Assembly: GCF_004005995.1 (NCBI RefSeq)
Contig: NZ_CP034767.1
Span: forward strand, 3,100,001 to 3,164,000
DNA length: 64,000 bases
Origin: Devosia sp. 1566
Lineage (GTDB): Bacteria > Pseudomonadota > Alphaproteobacteria > Rhizobiales > Devosiaceae
Direction of reading: 5' to 3'
The translations under genes were made by a program, and so were the position numbers. Under the pieces are notes generated by a model that made no database searches, was not told where the DNA came from, and worked only from the letters and a program-made list of their open reading frames with translations. The stretch's first letter is position 1. Each line of letters opens with the position of its first letter. Shown here in pieces: positions 35,871 through 44,544 of the stretch.

Positions 35871-36512
35871 GTGGCTAAAAGTCGGGGCAGACCTCGCGAA
35901 TTCGACCGTGACGCCGCGCTTGCCGCCGCAGCCCGACTGTTCTGGTCGAAAGGCTATGAGGCGACGTCATTATCTGACCTCAAGCAAGCCATGGGCATCG
36001 GCTCGCCCAGCCTTTATGCTGCATTCCTATCCAAAGAGGCTCTGTATGTGGAGTCGCTGCAGTACTACCGCCGCACCTATGATGGTCTGGTGTGGGGCAA
36101 TTTCGCGGAAGCGGCCACCGCACGGGAGGCCGTGCGGTCCTTCCTGACGGACTCCGCCGCTGCGCTCACGGGACACTTGGCTGACATCCCCAAGGGTTGC
36201 ATGCTGGTGCTGTCCTCTGTCGGCAGCGAGGGTCACGACGTCCTCGGAGAGATCGTAAGGTCTGGACGGGCGGCCACTGTGGAACGACTGGAAGCCAGGT
36301 TTATCCAGGCCATCGCCGATGGCGAACTGTCCGAAGCCGTCGATGTCCATGCCTTGGCGCGCCTCGTACAGACAATGCAGTCAGGCATGTCCATTCTGGC
36401 GCGGGACGATGTCAGCTACGCCGAGCTTCGGGCGGTCGCCGAGTTGGCTATCGAGGGTTGGGACGCCTATTTGGCTAAAGCATCCCGTTCTCCAGAACAG
36501 CATGATGCTTAG
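35871..36512 (+). CDS. TetR/AcrR-family transcriptional regulator
   Basis: Repressor of 213 aa. The HTH is RGRPREFDRDAALAAAARLFWSKGYEATSLSDLKQAMGIG, quoted by its ends RGRPREF and KQAMGIG, followed by PSLYAAFLSKEALY. I prefer GTG 35871, seven bases after GGAG; the frame opens earlier at 35796, but that would translate across an operator-like repeat. The C-terminal part has HLADIPKGCMLVLSSVGSEG with one cysteine. It most likely represses the divergent SDR gene and itself through three TGTATCG-type sites. Confidence 0.88.
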   Translation: MAKSRGRPREFDRDAALAAAARLFWSKGYEATSLSDLKQAMGIGSPSLYAAFLSKEALYVESLQYYRRTYDGLVWGNFAEAATAREAVRSFLTDSAAALTGHLADIPKGCMLVLSSVGSEGHDVLGEIVRSGRAATVERLEARFIQAIADGELSEAVDVHALARLVQTMQSGMSILARDDVSYAELRAVAELAIEGWDAYLAKASRSPEQHDA

Positions 36513-36771
36513 GGATTGCTCCCTCCGCTCGCCTTGCCACTTGAATTTACGCTACTGCCGCTGCCACACCAGGTTTGTTGAGCATGGATGCGCGAAGCTG
36601 TCGCGACCCCTGCGGACTGCCACACCGTAGCGCCTTGCTGCTGAGCTCGAAGCATGAAGCGTAAACTCAGATCCTACTCACTTTTGGCGCGATCTGATTA
36701 CCCCTTGTCATCCTCTGCCAATGCCGCTGTCGCCCGCACGGCATAGGTTCGCTCCAGCAAAGGAGCACATC

Positions 36772-37593
36772 ATGACCGACACCATTTTGATAACGGGAAC
36801 CTCGAGCGGCCTGGGCCGGGCAACAGCAAAGCTTTTCCAAGCCAGGGGCTGGAACGTCATCGCCACCATGCGGACGCCCAATCGGGAGACAGAACTCAAC
36901 CAGCTCGAACGGGTCCTGGTCACGCGGCTCGACGTGCAGGACGTCGGCTCGATCCAGTCTGCGATAGATGCTGGGCTGGCGAGGTTCGGGCGCATCGACG
37001 CGGTGGTGAACAATGCCGCTTATGGCGCCTACGGTCCGCTGGAGGTGACACCGCTCGACAAGATCCGCCGCCAGTTCGACGTCAACGTCATCGGGCTCGT
37101 GGCGGTCACGCAGGCCCTGCTGCCGCACTTCCGGGCCAAGCGCAAGGGCACGATCGTCAATATCTCCTCGGTCGGCGGAAGGGTCGCTTTCCCGCTTGGT
37201 ACGCTCTACCATGGCACCAAGTTCGCCGTGGAGGGGCTCTCAGAAGCGCTGCACTACGAACTTGCCCCGCTCGGCATTGCCCTTAAGCTCGTCGAGCCCG
37301 GCACCATCGCCACCAATTTCGCCGGGCCGTCTTTTGACTTCAGCAATGATCCACCGATCGCGGAATACCAAGGCTTGGTGGAGGCCCTGTGGAAGGTGAT
37401 GGGGCCTATGATGGTGGAGGGATCGACGCCCGAACAGATCGCCGAAACGGTCTATGCCGCAACCACTGACGGCACCGACCGGCTGCGCTACGCGGCGGGG
37501 GAAGATGCCATCCAGTTCCTGAACAATCGTCGGGCAACCGATGACGCAAGCTTCTTTTCGAGCATGCGGGCGCAGTTCGGCATTGGTGCATGA
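36772..37593 (+). CDS. Short-chain dehydrogenase/reductase
   Basis: SDR of 273 aa: TGTSSGLGRATAKLFQARGWNV near residue 8, VNNAAYGAYGPLE, Ser in NISSVGGRV and Tyr/Lys in GTLYHGTKFAVEGLSEALHYEL. The last pattern is typical of the retinol/steroid-dehydrogenase-like SDR group. ATG 36772 follows AAGGAGCACATC. It is followed after 48 bases by an AraC-type gene in the same direction, the likely regulator. The 259 bases upstream show no gene. Confidence 0.9.
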   Translation: MTDTILITGTSSGLGRATAKLFQARGWNVIATMRTPNRETELNQLERVLVTRLDVQDVGSIQSAIDAGLARFGRIDAVVNNAAYGAYGPLEVTPLDKIRRQFDVNVIGLVAVTQALLPHFRAKRKGTIVNISSVGGRVAFPLGTLYHGTKFAVEGLSEALHYELAPLGIALKLVEPGTIATNFAGPSFDFSNDPPIAEYQGLVEALWKVMGPMMVEGSTPEQIAETVYAATTDGTDRLRYAAGEDAIQFLNNRRATDDASFFSSMRAQFGIGA

Positions 37594-37641
37594 AGTGCCC
37601 GGGGTTGGCGGCGTGATGGTGGTTTGATGATTGGAGACGTC

Positions 37642-38643
37642 ATGCACGAGCATCACTATGCACTCGATACGACATGGCGCACCCTGCTCAGGGACCTGGA
37701 GATCGTTCCCGCCAATGTGCTGCGCCGGGCGGGACTTCCCGATGATCTGTTCCAGCAACCCTCGGCCCGCCTTGCTCCGCAAGACTATTATCGCCTTTGG
37801 GACAGCCTTGAGGCCGAATCGGCAGACCCGCTCCTGCCGATCCGGCTGTGCGAAAGCCTCCGCAGCGAATCCTTCTCGCCCGTCCTCTTTGCAGCGCTGT
37901 GCAGCCCGAACCTGCTGGTGGCGGCACAGCGCATCGCTCACTACAAGACGCTGATCGGCCCGATCCGGCTGGACGTCACGCGGACCGCCGACACGGTGAC
38001 CTTCCAGCTGACCTGGCTCGACACGCCCCTGCTGCCGCCAACATCTCTGGTGTTGCTGGAATTGCTGTTTGGCGTCTCGATCGGCCGCATGGGCACGCGT
38101 GAACCGGTGCGGCCATTAACCGTCACCACCACGGTGCTGCCCAGTTCGGTCACACCCTACGAGGATTATTTGGGCGCCCGCATCCAACGCGGAACCGCCC
38201 ATAGCATCACCTTCACACTGGCCTATGCCACTCGCCCGTTCCTGACCTCCAACGAACAGCTCTGGTCGGTGTTCGAACCCGAGCTGCGGCAACGCCTGGC
38301 CAGCCTTGAAGCCTCCGCGACCACCGCGCAGCGGGTACGGGCGGCCCTGCTCGAAAGCCTTCCCAGCGGTCTTGCCACGATCGAAGCCATTACCCAAAAG
38401 CTGGCCATGAGCCGCCGCACGCTGCAACGCCGCATTGAGGCCGAGGGCACGAGTTTCCAGGGGATCCTGCGGGACACGCGCGAGGCTCTTGCCCGCCATT
38501 ATCTCGAAAAAACGAACCTCGCCCCTGCGGAGATTTCGTTCCTGCTGGGGTTCGACGAGCCCAACTCCTTCTATCGAGCCTTCCGGAGCTGGACAGGCAC
38601 CACACCGGACGGAGTGAGGCGGGCGAATAGGAGGACCGCTTGA
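37642..38643 (+). CDS. AraC-family transcriptional regulator (OruR/ArgR-like, Arabinose_bd domain)
   Basis: Regulator of 333 aa. The N-terminal sensor domain has LRRAGLPDDLFQQPSARLAPQDYYRLWDSLE and LCESLRSESFSPVLFAALCSPNL, typical of the Arabinose_bd-type AraC proteins. The C-terminal double HTH contains MSRRTLQRRIEAEGTSFQGILRDTR and LGFDEPNSFYRAFRSWTGTTP. ATG 37642 follows GGAGACGTC. It lies directly behind an SDR gene and may activate it. Confidence 0.9.
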   Translation: MHEHHYALDTTWRTLLRDLEIVPANVLRRAGLPDDLFQQPSARLAPQDYYRLWDSLEAESADPLLPIRLCESLRSESFSPVLFAALCSPNLLVAAQRIAHYKTLIGPIRLDVTRTADTVTFQLTWLDTPLLPPTSLVLLELLFGVSIGRMGTREPVRPLTVTTTVLPSSVTPYEDYLGARIQRGTAHSITFTLAYATRPFLTSNEQLWSVFEPELRQRLASLEASATTAQRVRAALLESLPSGLATIEAITQKLAMSRRTLQRRIEAEGTSFQGILRDTREALARHYLEKTNLAPAEISFLLGFDEPNSFYRAFRSWTGTTPDGVRRANRRTA

Positions 38644-38688
38644 ACTGGGTGTGCCAGTGCTCGAATCTTACCCACCCTGGGGACAGTA

Positions 38689-38790
38689 GAGCGCCCGCAT
38701 TCCGGCCGTTCAGCGAGTCCGATCAAGCTCCTGAAAGCGGCCGTTCTGTCTCAGGGCTCCGGGACGGCTTCCTTGGGGTGGATTGCGGAC
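38689..38790. repeat. Diverged intergenic repeat, copy 1
   Basis: About 100 bases resembling 40860-40968 in the same orientation. Shared pieces include CGTTCA, GATCAA, CTGAAA, CTCCGG-ACGGCTTCC-TGGG and TGCG-AC. Identity by eye is about two thirds. No open reading frame is conserved between the copies. Confidence 0.5.
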
Positions 38791-38832
38791 TGACTGCTTT
38801 CGACACCGCACTCTCGTATACGGACACTGGAG

Positions 38833-38853
38833 GGGGCCGCTTCAGGCGGCCCC
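38833..38853 (-). terminator. GC-rich hairpin downstream of the PepSY gene
   Basis: GGGGCCGC and GCGGCCCC pair perfectly around TTCAG, 14 bases past the PepSY gene's stop. No clear T-run on the minus strand. Confidence 0.5.
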
Positions 38854-38866
38854 TATATTGCTGATT

Positions 38867-40279
38867 TCAGAGCGAACCCGCCTCCTTGAACCGGCGTGGC
38901 AGCAGGAAATCGATAAGGGCAAGGACGATGACTGAAGTGCCAGTGAGCGGGAAGGCAATGCAGACCGCCGCCGCGATGATGATCACGCCCCGGGGTGCCC
39001 GGTACTGTTTGGGATAGAGCGGTTCCGCAAGCCTGCCCTTGGGTCGACGCTTCCACCACATCACCACGCCCGATACTGCGATCAAGACCACAGCCGCGCA
39101 GAACAGCAGATTAAGGGCGATGTTCCACCATCCAAGATTGCCCTGATGCAAAGCGATGCCGGCTGCCATGGCCTTGCCACCGAGCCCGTAGTCGGCAAAG
39201 GCGACTTCGCTGATAATCTCGCCGGAGTACTGGTCGATATGGACGGTGCGGTCTCCGAACGGATTGGCGCTGTCCCCACTGCTGCTGTCGGTAGAAATGG
39301 TGAAAACACCGGTCTCGCTCGCGGGCATGTTCACGCGAAACTGGCCGGTAAAGCCGATGTCGAGGGGGGTGGCGACGATGCTGTCGAGGTTCGCCGGACC
39401 GGCTGCCGACATGTCCATGCCTGAATGATCCATGCCCGTGGCACTATGGTCATGCGGTTCGCACACCGGCATGGGGGTCTGCTCGAGGGTCCACGGGACG
39501 TCATGCTCGTCGCCATGGTTCAGGGAGGCATGGGTCGTGTCGGATACTGGCGCGCCAAGCTTGGCTGCCGGGAACGTGTTCCAAGCCTGCACGATCTGGG
39601 TGCCCCAGATGCCGGTCCAGGCCAGTCCGCTGAAGAGGAAGAACAGCAGGACAATGGCGAAGTAAAAACCGGTGCTCATATGAAGGTCGCGCGAAAGCCC
39701 CCGGCCCTTGGTCAAACGCGGAAGCAGCGCCTTGCTCCAGGTCCGGGCGCCGCGTGGCCACCACATATAAAGGCCGGTGAGCAACAGCACGATGCCGAGA
39801 CCGGCCGCCATCTCAAGGACGCGGTCGCCGAAGTCGCCGAGCAGAAGTGTGCCGTGGATCTTGGAGGCCCAGTTGAACAGCACGCTGTCCTGCCGGTACT
39901 CGGCCATCACTGCGGCGTGGTTAGGATCGACAACGACGATGTGAGCCCCGTCCTCGGCAGACACCATGAACTTGTTGGCGAGGTTGGTCTCAGGTGCCTG
40001 AACGAACATGGTGATACGGCCACCCGGGATGGAGGCCGCGGCAGTGGCTGCTTGCTCGACGAGCGGCGCCGCTGCGGTGGGCGCCTCCACCAGGTGCCGC
40101 GGCCCGAGCATGGTCTCGACGGAATTGCCGTAGAGCATGATCATGCCGGTGCAGGCGAGCAGGATGAAGAAGGGTACGACGACGAGGCCCGCGTAGAAAT
40201 GCCACCGCCACACGGCGCGATAAAGACGAGAGCTGGCGCGGCTGTTCGCCTGCGCGCCTTCGGAAGACATGATGGTCAT
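38867..40279 (-). CDS. PepSY-associated TM protein, putative metal (copper/iron) uptake reductase
   Basis: Inner-membrane protein of 470 aa with four or more helices. It starts RLYRAVWRWHFYAGLVVVPFF, the standard opening of PepSY_TM proteins, with histidines placed as in haem-binding reductases (WRWHFYAG, KIHGTLLLGD, RDLHMSTGFY, ALHQGNLGWW). A periplasmic insert is rich in His and Met (CEPHDHSATGMDHSGMDM), a pattern seen in copper-binding proteins. It is last in a minus-strand set with a DUF2946-type protein and a broken TonB-dependent receptor. Probable role: reduction or transfer of metal after outer-membrane uptake. Confidence 0.88.
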   Translation of the reverse strand: MTIMSSEGAQANSRASSRLYRAVWRWHFYAGLVVVPFFILLACTGMIMLYGNSVETMLGPRHLVEAPTAAAPLVEQAATAAASIPGGRITMFVQAPETNLANKFMVSAEDGAHIVVVDPNHAAVMAEYRQDSVLFNWASKIHGTLLLGDFGDRVLEMAAGLGIVLLLTGLYMWWPRGARTWSKALLPRLTKGRGLSRDLHMSTGFYFAIVLLFFLFSGLAWTGIWGTQIVQAWNTFPAAKLGAPVSDTTHASLNHGDEHDVPWTLEQTPMPVCEPHDHSATGMDHSGMDMSAAGPANLDSIVATPLDIGFTGQFRVNMPASETGVFTISTDSSSGDSANPFGDRTVHIDQYSGEIISEVAFADYGLGGKAMAAGIALHQGNLGWWNIALNLLFCAAVVLIAVSGVVMWWKRRPKGRLAEPLYPKQYRAPRGVIIIAAAVCIAFPLTGTSVIVLALIDFLLPRRFKEAGSL

Positions 40280-40341
40280 ATTAGATCCTGAGCGTTCACG
40301 CGCCGAGGGCAGCGTGATTGTAAGAGCGAGATTGATTGAGC

Positions 40342-40695
40342 TCAGGCGTGCAGCGGAGGGCCTCGGCTGCGATTGGCAATCGAGTGCAGGTCATCCTGGG
40401 AGACGACTTCGGCGAGCGGGTACACGACAGGCACCGCTTGAAGCGCGATGTGTTCACTGTGGCAGGGCGGCGGCGGCAAGACCGCGTCACCACCAAGTCG
40501 GCAGGCGTGGCATGGCGCATGGGAGAAATTGTCGCCGGGGCCGCCATCGCCACAGTAGACGACTGCGCCATTGGTAAACGCGAGGCCGTCGTAAGCAACT
40601 GCTGGCGCGGGTGCCGGGACGAGATTGAGCAGGACTAGCGCCAGCACCAGCAGCGCTCGCGTCACCTCCTCAAAATATGGTCGTACGCGATCCAT
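40342..40695 (-). CDS. DUF2946-like small exported/membrane protein
   Basis: Protein of 117 aa. A hydrophobic N-terminal segment (RALLVLALVLLNLVPAPAPA) acts as signal or anchor, and a Cys/His cluster follows: YCGDGGPG, SHAPCHACRLGG, PPPPCHSEH. This matches DUF2946-type proteins that sit beside TonB receptors and PepSY proteins in copper-related loci. ATG 40695 follows GAGGTGAGGTGCACC; the frame is open 59 codons further upstream, which I reject. It lies 62 bases before the PepSY gene. Confidence 0.75.
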   Translation of the reverse strand: MDRVRPYFEEVTRALLVLALVLLNLVPAPAPAVAYDGLAFTNGAVVYCGDGGPGDNFSHAPCHACRLGGDAVLPPPPCHSEHIALQAVPVVYPLAEVVSQDDLHSIANRSRGPPLHA

Positions 40696-40859
40696 GGTGC
40701 ACCTCACCTCCAGATAGCTGGTGCTTCGGACTTCCGCCACGACAATCTTGAATGACGATCGCAACGTTAAGCCAGTGGTCCGGGAGACGTTGTGACCGCG
40801 CTTGTGGCACCGCACACTCCGCCAGAGTACATGGGCTCCTAAGCGTGCATTGCTGGCTG

Positions 40860-40968
40860 GAACGCGCCCCATTTCAGACGTTCAACCTGCTTGATCAAAA
40901 TCTGAAAACCTGCCGGTCGGGTCCGGGCCTCCGGAACGGCTTCCATGGGATAAACCTGCGACCGGCAA
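40860..40968. repeat. Diverged intergenic repeat, copy 2
   Basis: Partner of 38689-38790. The first 25 bases (GCGCCCCATTTCAG-CGTTC) also occur near 33229-33250. It lies just upstream of the DUF2946-like gene. Confidence 0.5.
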
Positions 40969-40969
40969 G

Positions 40970-41263
40970 CTCTAAAGGAGCGTGGTAGAGCGCTATTGGC
41001 GCAGCGTGCCCCATAAAAGCGGTGCACGTTTAGCCGAGTTGTAGATACGGGGGGCAGTCCGAGGCTGGCCCATACCGAGGACAGGAAAGCGTCGATGACC
41101 AACGAGATCGAGGTCTGCGCCCCCGACCACCCACAATAGGGCGAGCGGCGGGGGGGGGTGGTCAGGGCTAGGCAGACGCCGGCGACGCGACCAGTGCCGA
41201 CCAGAGTCGATCAGGCAAACACCAGCAGGGTCAGCCGGCTACACCTTTCGGCACGGCCGCAGT
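40970..41263. other. Gene-free stretch downstream of the receptor remnant
   Basis: No credible coding sequence. Holds a run of nine G at 41150-41158. With the repeat just before it, the whole 40696-41263 interval lacks genes. Confidence 0.5.
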
Positions 41264-41800
41264 TCAGTAGTCGAACTGGTGCGCCACGCTGATTTTGAAG
41301 GTGCGGCCGAGGGAGCGGTCGAGGGCCAGGTTTTCGCGGTAGTCGGCGTCAAACAGATTGTCGATGCCCAGCCCGATCTCGGTGCCCGCCAATGGACCGT
41401 AATCGGGCTTCCAGGTGGCGAAAAGATCGAGCGTCGCAAAATCCTCGGCCGAACCGTCGGCCGGTCCGATGATGTATTCGCCAGCCTCCGCAAGGGTCAG
41501 CCGCGCGCCATATTCCAGCATCCATTCCGGATAGCGCCCGCCGAGCGTTGCCACCAGCCGCGATTGCGGCACGGTCGAGAGAGGGGTGCCGGTAACGAGG
41601 TTTGTGCCAATTGTCATGGCATAAGCGAGATTGGCGAACATCCATTCGGCGTCATAGGCCGCTTCGACCTCGATCCCGTACAGTTCGGCTTCCGAGATAT
41701 TGCCATAATAGGGCAATCCCCAGACGCTGGGATTGGAGGCGATCATGTCCTCGATGCGATTATAGAACACCGTGGTCTTGAGCGCCCCCGTGTGTATTGT
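41264..41800 (-). pseudogene. C-terminal remnant of a TonB-dependent outer-membrane receptor
   Basis: About 178 residues match the last beta-strands of TonB-dependent receptors: LKTTVFYNRIEDMIASNP, GIEVEAAYDAEWMFANLAYAM, VPQSRLVATLGGRYPEW, GLGIDNLFDADYRENLA, and the terminal aromatic in FKISVAHQFDY. The plug domain and most of the barrel are missing. Upstream of about 41800 the sequence changes to lower G+C with no receptor similarity. The fragment is therefore truncated at its 5' end, probably by the arrival of the neighbouring island. Confidence 0.85.
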
Positions 41801-42140
41801 AGATATTTTCCGCATCAAGGATGCACTCGCTAGCACCGTTTGTTACGCAAGTTTAGGCCGCGAATGCCTCTTCCGTCTAGTTAGATGGATCACCGTGAGA
41901 AAAACTTGCAAGAGGCTAGCAGGACTTTTATGTGCGCTCCCAGATGCCGTGTGAATCGCAACTAATCAAAAGTCCTTTTTCGTTGCTTACCCTCTTCTGA
42001 TAACCACGATGAAAACTCGCTCTTTGAATGCAGCCCGAAGCGGCTACATCGAACGTCACGCACAGCACGGCCCTCGACTTCACTGAACCTCAGTGATTAA
42101 TTGAGCAGCTGTGTTCGCTCAGCTGACATGGAGAGATGCT
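41801..42140. other. Gene-free, lower-G+C stretch at the island edge
   Basis: No gene recognised on either strand. It begins where similarity to the TonB receptor stops and has visibly lower G+C than the sequence to its left. Confidence 0.5.
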
Positions 42141-42596
42141 ATGAGACCGTCCACTGTCATCTTGCTTGCTATCGGAGGAATGCTCTTAGTTCTCACCCCA
42201 GCGCTCAGCCAATCTTTGTCGACCTTGCGAGGCGAAGTGAGTGTCGGAACGCTCGATTCCGCGATTGGCGAGTATTCTTTCCTCACGGACTCGACCGTAG
42301 GTGACGCAATTTTCGCCAGCTGCCAAATGGGCGATCTGTGCGAGATTCAGGCTCTCGTGCAGAACGAACAAATTGTGGCGGTGGCAAGCGCGAAGAAAGT
42401 TCCTGTGGGACCCCCTTCACCTGAAGCGGTTTACGATACGAGATATGCCTGCCTGTACGGCTCAATGGAAGGCGAGCAGCTAGCCGATGCTGACAGAATT
42501 GAGATGTGCGATGCGCTTGGCCAGCTTGAAGCTGAGGCTCTAGATGCGGGCTATTGCTGGAACCAGATGGCCGGCGAGTACAAAAGCTGCGAGTGA
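42141..42596 (+). CDS. Small secreted cysteine-containing protein of unknown function
   Basis: Protein of 151 aa with a Sec signal peptide (MRPSTVILLAIGGMLLVLTPALSQ, cleavage near residue 24). The mature part has six cysteines (ASCQMGDLCE, RYACLYG, EMCDAL, GYCWNQ, KSCE), consistent with disulfides in the periplasm. ATG 42141 follows GGAGAGATGCT; the frame opens ten codons earlier without a good ribosome site. No family recognised. It stands alone in the island. Confidence 0.7.
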   Translation: MRPSTVILLAIGGMLLVLTPALSQSLSTLRGEVSVGTLDSAIGEYSFLTDSTVGDAIFASCQMGDLCEIQALVQNEQIVAVASAKKVPVGPPSPEAVYDTRYACLYGSMEGEQLADADRIEMCDALGQLEAEALDAGYCWNQMAGEYKSCE

Positions 42597-43119
42597 CCGT
42601 TTGGTTCGTTCAACCCAGCCCGGCGGAGCTGAAGCCGGGGTGCTTGGCCGATACAGCAGTCACGGGTCTTTCTTGCCGTCTTCGGGGCTGGTGGGCCACT
42701 CGATATGGGCAGCCGCGGCCCTAACCAACAGCATTTCTAGAATGGCTCACAAACGCCGGTGACGTGTCGATTGTCTTAATACGAGGGTTGGAAGCGTCGC
42801 CTCCGCCACTTACTTGGCCAGAACGGCACCGGCCAATAAACCCATGCAAGTGGGTCGCCGAACTCCACGCCACCAATCTTGAGGATGCGGGACGTGCTGC
42901 TGATGGAAACCGTAACAGCGTTCAAGGCGACCTCATCCTCGTCGTCGGTCCACTGGTAGAGCTGAGTCATTGCTGAGGCTTTGGGGTCGTTGTCCTTAGG
43001 TGATTATCTACCCGCCTATCTAAGTCTTGGATATCTCCATAGGGATAAATGTCGGTTGCGCTTGTGGCGAAGGATGCGGGCCGAACGATCACCTTGTGAC
43101 CCCGAAGTGCGGGATCTGG
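42597..43119. other. Mostly gene-free stretch
   Basis: Only a 64-codon minus-strand frame (42776-42970, starting MTQLYQW) is open, without a good ribosome site. I cannot support it as a gene. Otherwise nothing seen. Confidence 0.45.
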
Positions 43120-43983
43120 CTACAGCATGATCTCGCCACCTGTCACCGGGATCACAGCGCCAGTCATATAGCTTCCCTCGTTAGAAGCGAGTAGCACATA
43201 TGCGCCTGCCAGCTCAGCCGGTTGCCCGACCCGTCCAAGCGGCGTGTCTTGCCCAAAGGTCTTTACCTTCTCTGCTGGCATTGTAGACGGAATGAGCGGC
43301 GTCCAGATAGGACCGGGCGCAACGGCGTTCACTCTGATGCCTTTCCCCCCAAGCATTTGCGCTAGTCCAGCTGTGAAGTTGGAGATAGCTCCTTTTGTCG
43401 TTGCATAGGCGAGGAGCTCAGGAGACGGATCCTTGGACTGAATGGATGTGGTGTTGATAATCGAGCTTCCCGGTTCCATGTGCGGGACCGCCGCCTTGCT
43501 AAGATAAAACGGCGCGTAGATGTTAGTCTTGAGCGTTGTGTCCCATTCCTCCGAGGTGATATCCCCTATGTCCTCGTAAGTGCGTTGGAACGCGGCATTG
43601 TTCACTAAGATGTCCAGCCTACCGAGTTGATCGACAGCCGCCTGAACCAGTGCACGGCAGTGGCTCTCCTTGGTGATGTCACCGGCCATCACCAAGGCTG
43701 TACGGCCAGCCTGTCGGACCAGTTCAGCCGTTGAGTTGGCATCTTGGTCCTCGCTCAAATAGGACAGGAGAATGTCCGCTCCTTCCCGCGCGAAGGCGAT
43801 GGCGACTGCACGTCCAATGCCGGAGTCAGCGCCCGTGATAAGAGCCACTTTCCCGGTCAGCTTGCCACTTCCCTTGTAGCTGTCTTCCCCATGATCCGCA
43901 GGGGGATCCAACTGGTCAATGAAGCCGGGCGGCTCTTGCTGCTGTTCTGGGAACGGGGGCGTGGGTCTGTTGGACTCGGTCAT
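43120..43983 (-). CDS. SDR family oxidoreductase, general-stress-protein-39 type
   Basis: SDR of 287 aa with the long proline-rich N-terminal extension of this subgroup (PPFPEQQQEPPGFIDQLDPPADHG). Then come TGADSGIGRAVAIAFAREGAD, VNNAAFQRTYED, Ser in NTTSIQS and Tyr/Lys in LLAYATTKGAISNFTAGLAQ. The end is TGAVIPVTGGEIML. Homologues of this shape are often stress-induced. It stands alone, with gene-free sequence on both sides. Confidence 0.92.
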   Translation of the reverse strand: MTESNRPTPPFPEQQQEPPGFIDQLDPPADHGEDSYKGSGKLTGKVALITGADSGIGRAVAIAFAREGADILLSYLSEDQDANSTAELVRQAGRTALVMAGDITKESHCRALVQAAVDQLGRLDILVNNAAFQRTYEDIGDITSEEWDTTLKTNIYAPFYLSKAAVPHMEPGSSIINTTSIQSKDPSPELLAYATTKGAISNFTAGLAQMLGGKGIRVNAVAPGPIWTPLIPSTMPAEKVKTFGQDTPLGRVGQPAELAGAYVLLASNEGSYMTGAVIPVTGGEIML

Positions 43984-44544
43984 TTACGTAACCTTCGGTT
44001 GAAGCCTTCTGCTCATTGCAAGCTAGTCCTCTGACGTTTGGTTCCTGCGTTTTATTATTCGGCCTTCTGAAGTGATCAAGGGTGCAATGCTGACGGCAGC
44101 CTTCCGAGCGTCAACATGGCGTTCTTTGACCCGCACGCCGCGACTAAGCCCGCTCAGCGGGTGAATTTCACGCCGAAACTCAGTTAGCGCTCGCCTGCTT
44201 TGGTGAAGGCGCAAAGGCCATGCCTGAGGCGAAAAGGCGGCCATCACCGGCACAACCATGTCGACCCAAACCGGCCGCACATCAACCCAGTCCCGGCGCA
44301 GGGGCAAGCCGCCCCCAGCTGTTGTTCCACAGAGCTCGGTCCTGCAGAGCTATGAGCCGGATGTTTTCACCCGATAGCCACAGGGTTACGGCGAGCGCTA
44401 CTTCTGCTCAGAGGCGGATGCACGGTCTGCTGGGTGGCGGAAGTCAAGTGTCTAATGGTTAGGCCAGTAGACAGTTAGCCTACCAGCCTAGGTCTGCGGT
44501 TTCCAAGCAAATTGAAACCAGAAGCATTCATCCACACGCGAAAC
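43984..44544. other. Gene-free stretch
   Basis: No supported gene. A 94-codon minus-strand frame at 44023-44307 is open but shows no recognisable domain or ribosome site. Confidence 0.45.

Noticed and set aside
41140..41160. Run of nine G as a possible phase-variation tract
   Set aside because: It lies outside any gene or recognisable promoter.
42776..42970. 64-codon minus-strand frame
   Set aside because: Amino-acid composition is not absurd, but there is no ribosome site, neighbour or family.
44425..44440. Short match to the tRNA-Ser 3' end as an att site
   Set aside because: Only about eight bases (GTGGCGGA) match, which is expected by chance.
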